DNA of 64,000 bases from Gemmataceae bacterium (GCA_028288765.1 JAQGHQ010000063.1:1-64000); one strand, 5' to 3'. Numbered from the stretch's first letter, positions 17,883 to 27,447 are shown. Notes: generated from the sequence alone by a model not told the origin. Translations and numbers: made by a program.

Positions 17883-20624
17883 TCATCGCTTCGATCCCGA
17901 CCTCACAGGCACCACCCGCAACCATCCCTCCGAGATCACGGCCGGTCCGCCGCGTTGTAATCCCGTCGCCCGGATGACGTCCGACGGCGGGGCCCCCGAG
18001 CCGACCAGGGCGGCGAGTATGCCCCCCGCGAACCCCGCGGACACCCCGGCCCCGCCGACCTTCGCCGTGCCGAGCGCGATCGCCCCCGGTGCCGTCAGGT
18101 CGGGTTTGGTCAGCAGTTCGACCCCCGTTCCCCCGCCGGTCAGCCCATCAGTGTCCGGCGCGACGGCGATTCCCGACCGTGCGTCACCCGGGATGCCGAC
18201 CCCGGCGGCCTTCGTAACGAACGAGGCGAACACCGGCCGGCCCTTTTCCTGAGTCGTGGTCACGAACTCGGAGAACACCCGCGGGCGGACTTCGATCTGC
18301 CGCTGGAGGGCCGGCAACCGCGGGTCGTAGACGGTCTGTCCCTCGATCATCAGGCAGTACCGGCCGTCGGCCGGGACGGTGAACTCCACGATCTGTTCGT
18401 AGACCCCGTAGGTCGGTTCCACGACCACCCGGTACGGGTTGCCGACCGACCGGGCGATCTCTTTCAACTCGTCCGACGCACGCACCTTTCCCTCCGGGTC
18501 GAGTTGGTGGAAGACCCGGAGGGTGAGCGGGAAGATCGAGTCCGACCCGCCGTCGGTCGCCGGGTCGTGGGTCTCCCGCCACTGGACCGTCAGCCGGACC
18601 TTCGTGCCGGTGGGAAGAGTAGGAGTGATCGAGGCGTCCGGGCCGCGGACGGCCAGGAAGTTGAGTTCCCGGGACCACTCGCCGGCGGGAATTTGAATCG
18701 CCGGCCCGGCAAACTCCATCACCCCGTTCTGCTCCGGGTCGACGAACGGCCCGCCCCAGACCGACCCGACCGAGGGGCTCGCGGCCTGCACCCAGAGCGG
18801 CCGGGGGGCCGGCCGCGGCCGCGTCGCCGAGCGGGTCAGCGGGGCCGCGAGTGCTTCGCTCGCGAACGACGTGTCGATCACCTGACTCAACTCGCTCAGG
18901 CCGTCGAGCGGGAAGCCCGTCTCCCACACGAGCGTGTTGACCACCACGTCGGCCCCGGCGAGCGCCTGCATCGAATTCTGCAGGAGAGTCGCCCGCCCGA
19001 TCGCCGCCGCGTGCTTCGTTTCTTCGAGGATGAGGAGGTCGAGGGCCTTCTTGGCTTGCTCCCGGCGCTCCATCGGCCGCAGCTCGTCGCTCAGGTTCTG
19101 GAACGCCCGTCGGTACTCCTCGACCGCTTCGGCGTCCCGCCGCCGGAGGTCGTCGGTCCGCTGCGTCAATTCAGCGACCCGCGACTGCATCGCCTCCGAG
19201 AACGACACCCCGCCGCGCACGAACCGGGCGACCGTGTACACCTGGAAGAAAGCGGCGGGGTCCACCCGGACGAGAATGATACCGGCATCCGGGGCGGCGA
19301 GGTGGGCGGCGCGGGCCACGACCGTCCCGGAGTTGGTCGGGTTAGCGGCGGGAGGCGTCGGGAGCAGCTCGCGGGAGAGCTCGGCCGTCAGGTCGATGAA
19401 AACCACCGGGGTGCGGAGGCTCTTGTCGAGGAACCGAAACCCCATTCCCGTGGCCAGGTCCGGGAACTCGGTCGCGACCACCACGACCCGGGTCCCCTGC
19501 CCGCGGTACCCGAGCTGATGGAACGCGGCCGCGCGGGTATCGGAGAGGACCTGCGCGGGGGAGACCGGGGCTGGACCGCCAGCCGGGATCGGGGCGACCG
19601 TCTGGACCCCGGCCCGGGGTAGCCGTACGACCGCAACGCCGGGCTCGGACGCGAACCGCTCCACATCCGCCGCCTGCGGGAATTCGATCGTGACGATGTT
19701 TCCTACCCCGCCTTCGAGAGTGGCAATCGTCAGTTCCCGGTCCTGGGTGGCTGGGTTCACCATCAGTCGGGTGTAGGCCGACCGGAGGCGGTTGCGGATC
19801 AGGTCGAGTTCCGTCCCGTCGACCGGGTGGTCCATCACCGCCTCCACCCGGATCGGCCTGGAGAGCGCGGCCGCGTCGTCCAGCACGGCCCGCAGGTCGG
19901 GCGTGTATTTGATCCGGTTAGGGGGGACCGGCGGCGGGTTCAGCAGGTCCAGGTCGGCGTTGGCGAGCACTTCGACGACCCGGACCGGCAGGGTGTCCCG
20001 GAGGGGGGACGGGAGCTCGGCCGCGGGAACATCGGGGAGGAACCAGCCCGCCGGCTCGGTCCGGAGGTCCTTGAGCAACCGGAACAGGTTGAAGTAGGGG
20101 AGATCGCCGCGGACGAGGGTGTAGCGGTCCGTGTCGTACCCGATCGCCTCGCGGAACCCGAGCCTGGCGAGGCGGGCGACGACCTGCCGGTGGAGCCGCT
20201 GCTGCTCGGCGGGCAGATACCCGGTCGCGATCCGGAGCCGGACGGAAACCGGCTTCGCGGGGTCGTCCGGATATTGCAGATCGGTCGGTTTGAAGAGGAC
20301 CGTCTGGACCCGCGGGTCTTCGAGGATCGCGAAGACGTTCTTCGACGGGATCGTGCCCTCGAACCGCTCGGCGGCCGGGTCGAGGATGTCCAGGTCGTCG
20401 TCGGGTTGCCGCTTCCGCTCGAACCCGAGCTTTTTGAGATGAGCTTCCAGCCCCCGGAACTGCCGCACCCGCTCGTCGCGGTCGGCCCGGATGCGGTAGC
20501 GGATCTGGACGTCCACCTTCTCGGGGAGCGGCGGGTACTTGACTTGTGCCGGGGCGAGCGACGGGGCGGCGAACAGCGCCAGCAGGACGCACGCCCCGCG
20601 GGCAAGCGGTCGATTGGTGATCAT
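17883..20624 (-). CDS. Exported subtilase-like protein with a degenerate catalytic triad
   Basis: 913 residues with a signal peptide (LARGACVLLALFAAPSLAPAQ); AGGTGAAGG precedes the ATG. After about 350 residues of N-terminal repeats comes a subtilisin-type (S8) core. YRGQGTRVVVVATEFPDL (near 373-390) is where VxVIDTG should be, so the Asp is replaced. NSGTVVARAAHLAAPDA (431-447) is where HGTxVA should be, so the His is replaced by Ser. KPDLTAPG (840-847) and GAGVSAGFAGG (859-869) keep the Ser-site signature. A coiled-coil-like insert (about 475-545) and a beta-rich segment lie between the His and Ser sites. Probably an inactive binding or scaffold protein outside the cytoplasm. Confidence 0.75.
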   Translation of the reverse strand: MITNRPLARGACVLLALFAAPSLAPAQVKYPPLPEKVDVQIRYRIRADRDERVRQFRGLEAHLKKLGFERKRQPDDDLDILDPAAERFEGTIPSKNVFAILEDPRVQTVLFKPTDLQYPDDPAKPVSVRLRIATGYLPAEQQRLHRQVVARLARLGFREAIGYDTDRYTLVRGDLPYFNLFRLLKDLRTEPAGWFLPDVPAAELPSPLRDTLPVRVVEVLANADLDLLNPPPVPPNRIKYTPDLRAVLDDAAALSRPIRVEAVMDHPVDGTELDLIRNRLRSAYTRLMVNPATQDRELTIATLEGGVGNIVTIEFPQAADVERFASEPGVAVVRLPRAGVQTVAPIPAGGPAPVSPAQVLSDTRAAAFHQLGYRGQGTRVVVVATEFPDLATGMGFRFLDKSLRTPVVFIDLTAELSRELLPTPPAANPTNSGTVVARAAHLAAPDAGIILVRVDPAAFFQVYTVARFVRGGVSFSEAMQSRVAELTQRTDDLRRRDAEAVEEYRRAFQNLSDELRPMERREQAKKALDLLILEETKHAAAIGRATLLQNSMQALAGADVVVNTLVWETGFPLDGLSELSQVIDTSFASEALAAPLTRSATRPRPAPRPLWVQAASPSVGSVWGGPFVDPEQNGVMEFAGPAIQIPAGEWSRELNFLAVRGPDASITPTLPTGTKVRLTVQWRETHDPATDGGSDSIFPLTLRVFHQLDPEGKVRASDELKEIARSVGNPYRVVVEPTYGVYEQIVEFTVPADGRYCLMIEGQTVYDPRLPALQRQIEVRPRVFSEFVTTTQEKGRPVFASFVTKAAGVGIPGDARSGIAVAPDTDGLTGGGTGVELLTKPDLTAPGAIALGTAKVGGAGVSAGFAGGILAALVGSGAPPSDVIRATGLQRGGPAVISEGWLRVVPVRSGSKR

Positions 20625-20807
20625 GAACCTTCACCTGAGACGGGCGCGGGGGACGAACCCCTTCGTCATCGTTACGTGTCGGGAAGACCTTGCCAACCCT
20701 ACCAGGGGAAATATGCCTTCCCGGCCGGCGCGACCGGGCAGGCGGCAGACCCGGGAGTGGGGATTTCACCGCGCGGCGGGCGGGTCGTGACGGGGGGCGA
20801 ACGGCGA

Positions 20808-21584
20808 ATGACTTTCACGGGCCGAACGACTGTGATCACGGGCGCGTCGAGTGGGATCGGGCGGGCCCTGGCGGTGGCTCTGGCCGCGCGGGGGGCGCGG
20901 GTCGGGGTGACCGCCCGGCGGGCGGACCGTCTCGCCGACCTGGCCCGCGAAATCCGGGCGACCGGCGGGACCGTGGAGACCGCCCCCGCCGACGTGGCCG
21001 ACCGCCCCGCCCTGCTCGCCGCGGTGCGGACCCTCGAAGCCAGGCTCGGCCCGGCCGATCTGCTGATCGCGAACGCCGGCATGAGCTACCACACCGGGGC
21101 GGCGGAGATGAACGTCCCGCGGGTGGAGGAGATTATGCGGGTGAATTTTCTCGGGGTGGTCTACGCGGTCGAGGCCGTGCTCCCGGGAATGATCGAGCGG
21201 GGCCACGGGCACGTGGTCGGGATGTCGAGCCTGGCGGCGTTCAAGGGGTTCCCCGGGGCGGCGGCGTACTGTGCGAGCAAGGCGGCGCTGAACGCCTACC
21301 TGGAAGGGCTGCGGATCGAACTCCGCTCGAAGGGCGTGGCCGTCACGACCGTATGCCCCGGGTTCGTGAACACGCCGATTGTCGCCAACAACCCCGCCAT
21401 GCCGTTCCTCATGGAGCCGGACGAGGCGGCCCGGCGCATTCTGCGGGCACTCCGCCGGAGGCCGGGGGTGTTTTCGTTCCCGTGGCCCCTGGCGGTACTG
21501 ATGAAGCTGGCGAAGTGGGCGCCCGACTGGCTCGTCGCGAAGAAGGTGCCGACGAAGCGGGGCGAGGGCGAAAAGAAGAATTAA
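20808..21584 (+). CDS. Short-chain dehydrogenase/reductase (SDR)
   Basis: A 258-residue NAD(P)-dependent oxidoreductase of the classical SDR family. The start MTFTGRTTVITGASSGIG is chosen because the cofactor loop TGASSGIG must lie near the N-terminus; the much longer upstream ORF is antisense to the subtilase-like gene. NAG (IANAGMSYH), the active-site Ser in GMSSLAAFKG and the YxxxK motif YCASK are all intact. The C-terminal part (FPWPLAVLMKLAKWAP) could be amphipathic and membrane-associated. The substrate is unknown. Its TAA stop lies inside the inverted repeat that follows. Confidence 0.93.
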   Translation: MTFTGRTTVITGASSGIGRALAVALAARGARVGVTARRADRLADLAREIRATGGTVETAPADVADRPALLAAVRTLEARLGPADLLIANAGMSYHTGAAEMNVPRVEEIMRVNFLGVVYAVEAVLPGMIERGHGHVVGMSSLAAFKGFPGAAAYCASKAALNAYLEGLRIELRSKGVAVTTVCPGFVNTPIVANNPAMPFLMEPDEAARRILRALRRRPGVFSFPWPLAVLMKLAKWAPDWLVAKKVPTKRGEGEKKN

Positions 21585-21703
21585 CCACAGAGTCACAGAG
21601 GACACAGAGGAAAAGCCAAGAAAGTTGCAAGAATGAAGTCACTTCTTCGACCTCTTTTTTCCCCTCTCTGTGCTCTCTGTGCTCTCTGTGACTCTGTGGT
21701 TAA
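21581..21703. repeat. Inverted repeat of CACAGAG units between convergent genes
   Basis: The left arm TTAACCACAGAGTCACAGAG (continuing GACACAGAGG) pairs with a right arm ending CTCTGTGACTCTGTGGTTAA. The right arm has one extra CTCTGTG unit, so each arm is itself a short tandem array with a period of about nine bases. The element lies exactly between the convergent SDR and M20 genes, and its first bases supply the SDR stop codon. It could act as a bidirectional terminator in RNA. It resembles the element at 45539-45724. Confidence 0.8.
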
Positions 21704-21717
21704 TCCGCTTTTTCTCC

Positions 21718-23118
21718 CTACTTCACCCGGGCCGGGGTGAGTTTACCGAGGTTGTCGAACAGCCGGACCAGGGACGACATCAGCTTCTTGAAGTCGCCCT
21801 CGTGCAGGCTCTCGTTCGGGGCGTGGGCGTTGCTCGCCGGGTCCTCGATCCCCATGAGGAGGGCCGGCGCCCCGCCGAACAACTCCGACAGTGGGCCGAC
21901 GAACCCGATACTCCCGCCGCACCCGATTGCCACCGGGTCCCGGTCGAACCCCGTCCGCATACCGGCCAGAGCGGCCTCGAACGCCGGGCCGTTCGGGTCG
22001 GTCATCCACCACTTCACCGGCGGGCCGTACGGGGTTACCTTCACCTCGACCCCCCAGGGCGGGTCGGTCGTCAGGAACGCCGTCAGCTGCGCCAGGACCG
22101 CCTCCGGCTCCTGGTCCGGGACGATCCGACAGCTCACGAGGGCGGATGCTTTCGGCAGCACCTGATTCGATGCCCCCTTGATCGAGCTGGCCTCCTGGGC
22201 GATCACCGTCACCGCCGGCCGCCGCCACGTCTGCTCGTACTCGGTTAGCCCCCGCTCGGTCGCGAACCGGGCCGACGGGACCATGCCGATTTCCTGCCGG
22301 AACTTCGCCTCGTCGAACGGCAGCTTCCGGAACGCCTGCCTCTCCTTGTCGGTGAGCACCCGGACCTGGTCGTACAGGCCGGGGATCGGCAGAGGGCCGT
22401 TGTCCCAGTACAGCCGGCCGAGGATGGCGTTCAGGGCGACGGCCGCGTCCGGCAGCCCGCCCCCGCCCATCCCGCTGTGGACCGGGATCTTCGCGCTCGT
22501 GACCTCCACGTGGACCGCCACGATCCCGCGGAGGGAGTACGTGATGCTCGGGGTGCCGACCTCGATGTTCTCGGTGTCGCACACCACGATCACGTCCGAC
22601 TTGATGCGCTCGCGGTGGACTTCGAAGAACTTCAGCAGGTTCTTCGACCCGATCTCCTCCTCGCCCTCCACCAGCACCTTGATGTTCACCGGGAGCTGGT
22701 TCGTGGTCTTGCGGTAGGCGGCGACCGCCCCGAGGAGGGCGCTGATCGCCCCCTTGTCGTCGGCGGCCCCGCGGGCGAACAGGCGGCCGTCCCGGCGGGT
22801 CAGCTTCCACGGGTCGGACCGCCACTGCTCGACGAAGTTGATCGGCTGGACGTCGTGGTGGGCGTACAGGAACACCGTCGGCTTGCCCGGGGCCTCCAGC
22901 CATTCCCCGTAGGCATACGGCAGCGAGTGGCCGACCCGGAGCACGTCCACGTTGTGGAGCCCGGCGTCTCTCATCTGGGCGGCGGTGAGGGCGGCGGTGC
23001 GGTCGATTTCGGCGAGATGTTCGCCGTCGGTGCTGATACTCGGGATGGCCACCAGGTCCGCCAGCCCGTGGACGATCTGCTCGTGGTTCAGCGTCAGCCA
23101 GTTCAGAGCCTCTTGCAT
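21718..23118 (-). CDS. M20-family metallopeptidase (dipeptidase/deacylase type)
   Basis: A 466-residue zinc hydrolase of the M20/M25/M40 family, cytoplasmic (no signal peptide). Metal and catalytic motifs are visible in order: YAHHDVQP (His ligand and catalytic Asp), GAADDKGA (bridging Asp), EGEEEIGS (catalytic Glu and ligand), a CDTEN segment, and the dimerisation-domain HSGMGGGG. The final ligand region is SNAHAPNES. Length and order fit di/tripeptidases such as the carnosinase-like members. A purine-rich ribosome site (GAGGGGGAC) precedes the ATG. It converges with the SDR gene. Confidence 0.92.
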   Translation of the reverse strand: MQEALNWLTLNHEQIVHGLADLVAIPSISTDGEHLAEIDRTAALTAAQMRDAGLHNVDVLRVGHSLPYAYGEWLEAPGKPTVFLYAHHDVQPINFVEQWRSDPWKLTRRDGRLFARGAADDKGAISALLGAVAAYRKTTNQLPVNIKVLVEGEEEIGSKNLLKFFEVHRERIKSDVIVVCDTENIEVGTPSITYSLRGIVAVHVEVTSAKIPVHSGMGGGGLPDAAVALNAILGRLYWDNGPLPIPGLYDQVRVLTDKERQAFRKLPFDEAKFRQEIGMVPSARFATERGLTEYEQTWRRPAVTVIAQEASSIKGASNQVLPKASALVSCRIVPDQEPEAVLAQLTAFLTTDPPWGVEVKVTPYGPPVKWWMTDPNGPAFEAALAGMRTGFDRDPVAIGCGGSIGFVGPLSELFGGAPALLMGIEDPASNAHAPNESLHEGDFKKLMSSLVRLFDNLGKLTPARVK

Positions 23119-23189
23119 CGGTCCCCCTCCCTCGCGCCGGTGGTGACTTCACTCTAGTCGGTCAGCCCCCTGTGGGAAACCCGGTGCGG

Positions 23190-23228
23190 TATACTCGTGG
23201 GGCCGGCCGCGGACGGTCCGCGGCCGGC
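23190..23228 (+). promoter_or_regulatory. Possible -10 box and GC palindrome before the DUF4440 gene
   Basis: In the 140-base divergent gap, TATACT at 23190-23195 resembles a -10 box. It is followed by a palindrome GCCGGCCGCGGAC / GTCCGCGGCCGGC (23202-23228) centred on a single base. No good -35 box is seen. The palindrome could be an operator or simply part of the leader. Confidence 0.3.
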
Positions 23229-23257
23229 ATCCCCATGCCCTACACCCACACCCGCAC

Positions 23258-23755
23258 ATGCCATCTGACCCATTATCCCGCGGCGGCCTCCGCCGCCCCC
23301 GAGTCGCGCTCGTCGCCCTGCTCCTGCCGGGGCTGGTACTCCTGGCCGGGATGTCCCGCGGCGGGCGAGCCGCCGCCGCCCCCGGCGACGACGAGAAAGC
23401 CGTCCGGGGCGTCCTCGACGCCCAGGTCGCGGCGTGGAACAAGGGCGATCTCGACGGGTTCATGGCCGGGTACTGGAACGACGACGGGCTGTTCTACATC
23501 TCGGGGGCGAAGTCGGTCCAGGGCTGGAAGGCGCTCAAGGAGCGGTACCAGAAGGCGTACCAGGGCGAGGGCAAGGAGATGGGCAAACTGAAATTCGCCG
23601 AACTGAACGTCGAGACCCTCGGCCCGGGGGTCGCGCTCGTGCGGGGCAAGTGGGAGGTGACCATGTCGAAGGAGACCGTCGGCGGCTGGTTCACGCTCGT
23701 GGTCCGCAAGCTCGCCGATGGGTGGAAGGTCACCCACGACCACACGTCGAAGTAG
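23258..23755 (+). CDS. Exported DUF4440/SnoaL-like (SgcJ/EcaC-type) protein
   Basis: A 165-residue protein with an N-terminal hydrophobic export signal (ALVALLLPGLVLLAGM) and an NTF2-like domain: EKAVRGVLDAQVAAWNKGDL, GYWNDDGLFYISG, a WKALKERYQKAYQ helix and a C-terminal WFTLVVRKLADGWKVTHDH. This fold binds small molecules and is used in many roles; the ligand is unknown. It precedes a broken ECF sigma gene on the same strand by about 75 bases. Confidence 0.85.
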   Translation: MPSDPLSRGGLRRPRVALVALLLPGLVLLAGMSRGGRAAAAPGDDEKAVRGVLDAQVAAWNKGDLDGFMAGYWNDDGLFYISGAKSVQGWKALKERYQKAYQGEGKEMGKLKFAELNVETLGPGVALVRGKWEVTMSKETVGGWFTLVVRKLADGWKVTHDHTSK

Positions 23756-23830
23756 CCGGCGAGAAAAAATGAATCGCGCACCCGGTCCACGTCTCTGTCA
23801 GGAGTGACAATTGTCCGGGGGAGATCACGG

Positions 23831-25448
23831 ATGGGATGGAGCCTGATCGGGCGATTGCTCCGCGCTCAGCCCGCCGAACCGGGCGAATCCGTGTCGGACA
23901 CGGAGTTACTCGCCCGGTACGTGCGGACCGGGGATCAATCCGCATTCGAACTGCTCGTGTGGCGGCACGCGGTCATGGTGGCGGGCGTGTGCCGTCGGAT
24001 CATCCCCGACGAACACCTGGCCGAGGACGCCTTCCAGGCGGCGTTCCTCGTCCTCGCCCGCAAAGCCGGGTCGGTCCGGGGAGGCAACCTCGCCGGATGG
24101 CTGTACCGCGTCGCCCGTCGGGTCGCACACCGGGCCCGCTGCCAGACCATGACGTGGTCCAGACGAGAGACGCCGTTGACCGCCGAACCCGTCCAGGAAC
24201 CGGCTCGACCGCCATTCGAGAGTCGGGAACTGCTCGCCATTCTCGACTAAGAAATTCACGCCCTCCCGGAGCGGTTGCGGCTGCCGGTCTTGCTCTGCTA
24301 CCTGGGCGACCGCTCGACCACCGAGGCGGCCCGGATTCTCGGTTGCCCACGGGGGACGGTCCTGTCGCGCCTGACGACCGCCCGGGGCCGACTCGTCGCC
24401 CGGCTCACGCGCCGTGGGGTTGTCCTGCCCGCGGGCATCGGGCTGGTCGTGGGCGGCGCACAGAAGACGTCCGCAATGGCCGGGTTGGTGCCGGCGACCG
24501 TCCGGGTTGTGCACGCATTCGTCGCACTAGACGCCGGTACTGGCAGGAGTGCGGTTCCGACCTCGTTGTTACTCGCGGAAGGAGCGTTACAAGCCATGCG
24601 ACTCGGTAAAACTCTCGTGACGTCGGCGTCCGTCGTCCTTGCGGCCGGGCTGGTGTGGGGATTCGCCTGGGTCGGCGCCCAGGAGAGAGGTGATGCCCCC
24701 ACCGCGTTGGGCACGGCCGGTACCGCAGCTCAGCCGGAGAAACCCGCCGCCAGCACCCCACAGCCGAGTGCCCCACCGAACAAGAATCCCACGGCTCAGC
24801 CTCCACCACCCGAGGCTGACCCGCTGACCCAGCTTCGGCTACGCCAACTTGAAGAGGCCGCGGACCAGCTCACCAAGGAGATTCGGCAACGCGAGGAGAT
24901 GCTTCTCGACCTCCGGGAGAAGCTCATGCAGGACCTTCCCGACCTCCGTGCCAAGCTTCACATCGCGGATGAACTCTTCGCCATCGACAAGGATATTTTG
25001 AAGTCGAACATCCAGCGTCTCGCGGTTCGGATCGGGGACGTGGAAGACAACCTGTTCGACCAGAAGAGGAAAGGCGGAGAAGGGACAGAGATCAGGAAGG
25101 AAGAACTCGTTAAGGAGGCCTTGACGAGGGAACTAACCAAAGTCAAGTCAGAATACGAGCAGTTCGTGCGGAAGCATTACGCCGAGACGGCTAGACTTCA
25201 CCAACCAATCGAAAAGTTCGGGTCCGAACATCCCAGGCTCGTTGCCATCAACCACGAACTCACCCGTCTGCGGGAGACACTTGCGAAGATAAAGGACGAG
25301 GCAATCCAGCTGAAACTGGCCCTGCCGGGCCCACCGTCGGGTTCAACCACCGCACCCGCTCTCACCGGCACAGACGCGAAGCTGAATCAGGTTTTATAAG
25401 GAGTTGCAGGAGTTGCGGAAGGAAATGAGTGAAATGAAGAAGCCCTAA
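23831..25448 (+). pseudogene. ECF sigma factor gene with membrane and coiled-coil extension, broken by a stop and a frameshift
   Basis: Residues from MGWSLIGRLLRAQ form sigma region 2 (DQSAFELLVWRHAVMV, LAEDAFQAAFLVLARKAG). An in-frame TAA at 24248-24250 interrupts between regions 2 and 4. The same frame continues at once with EIHALPERLRLPVLLCYLGD and a region 4 helix-turn-helix (TTEAARILGCPRGTVLSRL). Then come a membrane segment (TLVTSASVVLAAGLVWGFAWV), a Pro-rich linker and a coiled coil. The frame ends at 25399 after LNQVL. Removing one base at GTTTTATAAG restores KELQELRKEMSEMKKP, stopping at 25446-25448. Two lesions argue for a pseudogene. Restart at TTG 24275 could still yield an anti-sigma-like fragment, and sequencing error cannot be excluded. 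Confidence 0.8.
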
Positions 25449-25676
25449 AATGGACTGTCGGGCCGGCCGGTTCGGGGACGCTGCCAACCCCTCGCCGAAC
25501 CGGCCCGACTGAGTCGCTCCCACACGAGAGGGCTGCCATCCTCTCACACACTTCGATGCGCGGGCCGGGCGGGTTATTGGTTCCGGCCCAAACTTTTTTT
25601 CCTTGCGTCCCGATCCCGAAACCCCATCATGAGTTCGGCCCGCCCCGACTTCCCAGATTTCACCGGGACCGAATCC

Positions 25677-26558
25677 ATGTCCACCCTGACGCGCCGTTCA
25701 TTCCTTGCCGCATCGGCCGCGACAATCTCCGGCGGATTCCCGTCCATCGCCTCGGCCGCCGAATCGAGCCCGAAGTTCAAGCTGGGTCTCGTCACCTACA
25801 ACGTCCCGGCGACCTGGGACCTTCCGACCATCCTCAAGGTGTGCAAAGAAGTCGGGATCGCCGCGGTCGAGTGCCGCACGACCCACAAGCACGGCGTCGA
25901 ACCGACCCTGACCGCCGATCAGCGGAAGGACGTGAAGAAGCAGTTCGTGGACTCGGGCGTCTCGTTCTGGGGTTGCGGTAGTGTCTGCGAGTTTCATTCC
26001 CCCGACCCGGTGGTCGTGAAGAAGAACGTCGAGGACTGCAAGCGGTTCGTCGACCTCGTCAAGGATATCGGCGGGAAAGGCGTGAAGGTTCGGCCGAACG
26101 GGGTCCCGAAGGGCGTCGACCCGAAGAAAATGTTCGACCAAATCGGGAAGGCGCTCGTCGACTGCGGACAGGCTGCGAAGGACGCGAACCTGGAGATCTG
26201 GGTCGAGGTTCACGGCCCGGTCACCCAGGTTCCGCAGAACATGCGGGCGATCATGGACGCCTGCGGGCACCCGTCGGTCGGGGTAACGTGGAACTCGAAC
26301 GGCACCGACCTCGACGAGAAGAAATCCGTCGCCGCGGCATTCGACCTCCTCAAGCCGTTCATCCGGTCGTGTCACATCAACGACCTGGAGAACGACAAAA
26401 AGGGCACCTACCCGTACCGCGAGCTATTCCGGCTGCTCGGAGGGATTGGGTACGACCGGTATACCCTCTGCGAGGTCGGTAAGTCCTACGACGTGGCCAC
26501 CGGCACCGAGTTTTTGAAGAAGTACAAGACGCTGTGGGAGGAACTCGTGAAGGGCTGA
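25677..26558 (+). CDS. Tat-exported sugar phosphate isomerase/epimerase-type TIM-barrel protein
   Basis: A 293-residue protein starting MSTLTRRSFLAASAAT, with a twin-arginine signal (TRRSFLAA) cleaved near AES. The rest is a xylose-isomerase-like TIM barrel (AP endonuclease 2 family): LGLVTYNVPATWDL, EVGIAAVECRTTH, KGVKVRPNG, EIWVEVHGP, HPSVGVTWNSNGTDL, IRSCHINDL and YTLCEVGKS carry the Glu/Asp/His residues that usually bind metal. Planctomycetes have many such exported paralogs. The substrate is unknown. An in-frame ATG at 25629 would put extra residues before the Tat motif and is less likely. Confidence 0.88.
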   Translation: MSTLTRRSFLAASAATISGGFPSIASAAESSPKFKLGLVTYNVPATWDLPTILKVCKEVGIAAVECRTTHKHGVEPTLTADQRKDVKKQFVDSGVSFWGCGSVCEFHSPDPVVVKKNVEDCKRFVDLVKDIGGKGVKVRPNGVPKGVDPKKMFDQIGKALVDCGQAAKDANLEIWVEVHGPVTQVPQNMRAIMDACGHPSVGVTWNSNGTDLDEKKSVAAAFDLLKPFIRSCHINDLENDKKGTYPYRELFRLLGGIGYDRYTLCEVGKSYDVATGTEFLKKYKTLWEELVKG

Positions 26559-26703
26559 TGCCCCGGGTTATATGAGCGGCGGGAGGAATGCGACCCGACC
26601 CTCCCCGCAACCGGGGAGGGAGGCGGATCTCCACCGACGCTCGGGTCTGGTCTCCCCCGGTTGGGGGGGATCAAGGGGGGTGGTCTTTTCCTGCCCCTGC
26701 GCC

Positions 26704-27447
26704 TTACCACTTCGCCTCGTCTCCGAAGCCGAGAGACGGCTTTTCCGCCGGCTTCGACTGCCGGGCCTTCAGCACCGTTTCGGCGAGTTCCAGATCGTCT
26801 TTGGTCGTGATTTTGAAGTTGGCCGGCGACCCGGGCACGACGGCGACCGGATGCCCCATCGCCTCGACCAGCTGCGCGTCGTCGGTGATGGCGGCGCTCA
26901 GCTCGCCCCGCCTGGCGTACGCCTCTACCAGCCAGTCCCGGCGGAATACCTGCGGCGTCTGGGCCTGCCACAGTCCGGCCCGCGGGATCGTCTCCGTGAT
27001 CCGGTTCGAGATCGGGTCGACCCGCTTGAGCGTATCCGCGACCGGAACGGCCGGCATTGCCGCCCCATGCCGGGCGGCCGCGGCGAATACCGTGTCGACG
27101 AGCTGGGAAGACCCGAGCGGGCGGACGGCGTCGTGAACGGCCACGAGCTCGACCGAGTCGGGAATCCGTCCCAGGGCGTTTGCCACCGAGTCGAACCGCT
27201 CCGCCCCGCCGTCCACGACCTCGACATTGTTGAACGCAATCAGGTGGCCGAACCGGCGGCGAAACTCCTCGCGGTCGTCGGGCGAGAGGACGAGATAAAC
27301 CTTGCTCACGTCGTCGCGGGTCCAGAACATCTCCGCGGCCCGTTGCCAGACCGGTCGGCCGTCGAGCGACACGAACGGCTTCTTGTCCTTCCCGCCGAAC
27401 CGGGACGACTTTCCCGCAGCCGGGATGATAACGGCGACCGTCGGCAT
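26704..27447 (-). CDS. ispD: 2-C-methyl-D-erythritol 4-phosphate cytidylyltransferase
   Basis: A 247-residue enzyme of the MEP isoprenoid pathway that couples CTP to methylerythritol phosphate. Signature motifs are intact: the nucleotide-binding loop PAAGKSSRFGG, VEVVDGGAERFDSVANAL, AVHDAVRPL, PAVPVADTLKRVD and TPQVFRRDWL followed by ITDDAQLVEAMGHPV. The length is normal, with a 20-residue C-terminal tail. It stands alone on the minus strand, convergent with the preceding TIM-barrel gene. Confidence 0.95.
   Translation of the reverse strand: MPTVAVIIPAAGKSSRFGGKDKKPFVSLDGRPVWQRAAEMFWTRDDVSKVYLVLSPDDREEFRRRFGHLIAFNNVEVVDGGAERFDSVANALGRIPDSVELVAVHDAVRPLGSSQLVDTVFAAAARHGAAMPAVPVADTLKRVDPISNRITETIPRAGLWQAQTPQVFRRDWLVEAYARRGELSAAITDDAQLVEAMGHPVAVVPGSPANFKITTKDDLELAETVLKARQSKPAEKPSLGFGDEAKW

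Noticed and set aside
19827-20807. Upstream extension of the SDR frame (585-aa ORF)
   Set aside because: The extension is antisense to the subtilase-like gene; the Rossmann motif must be near the N-terminus.
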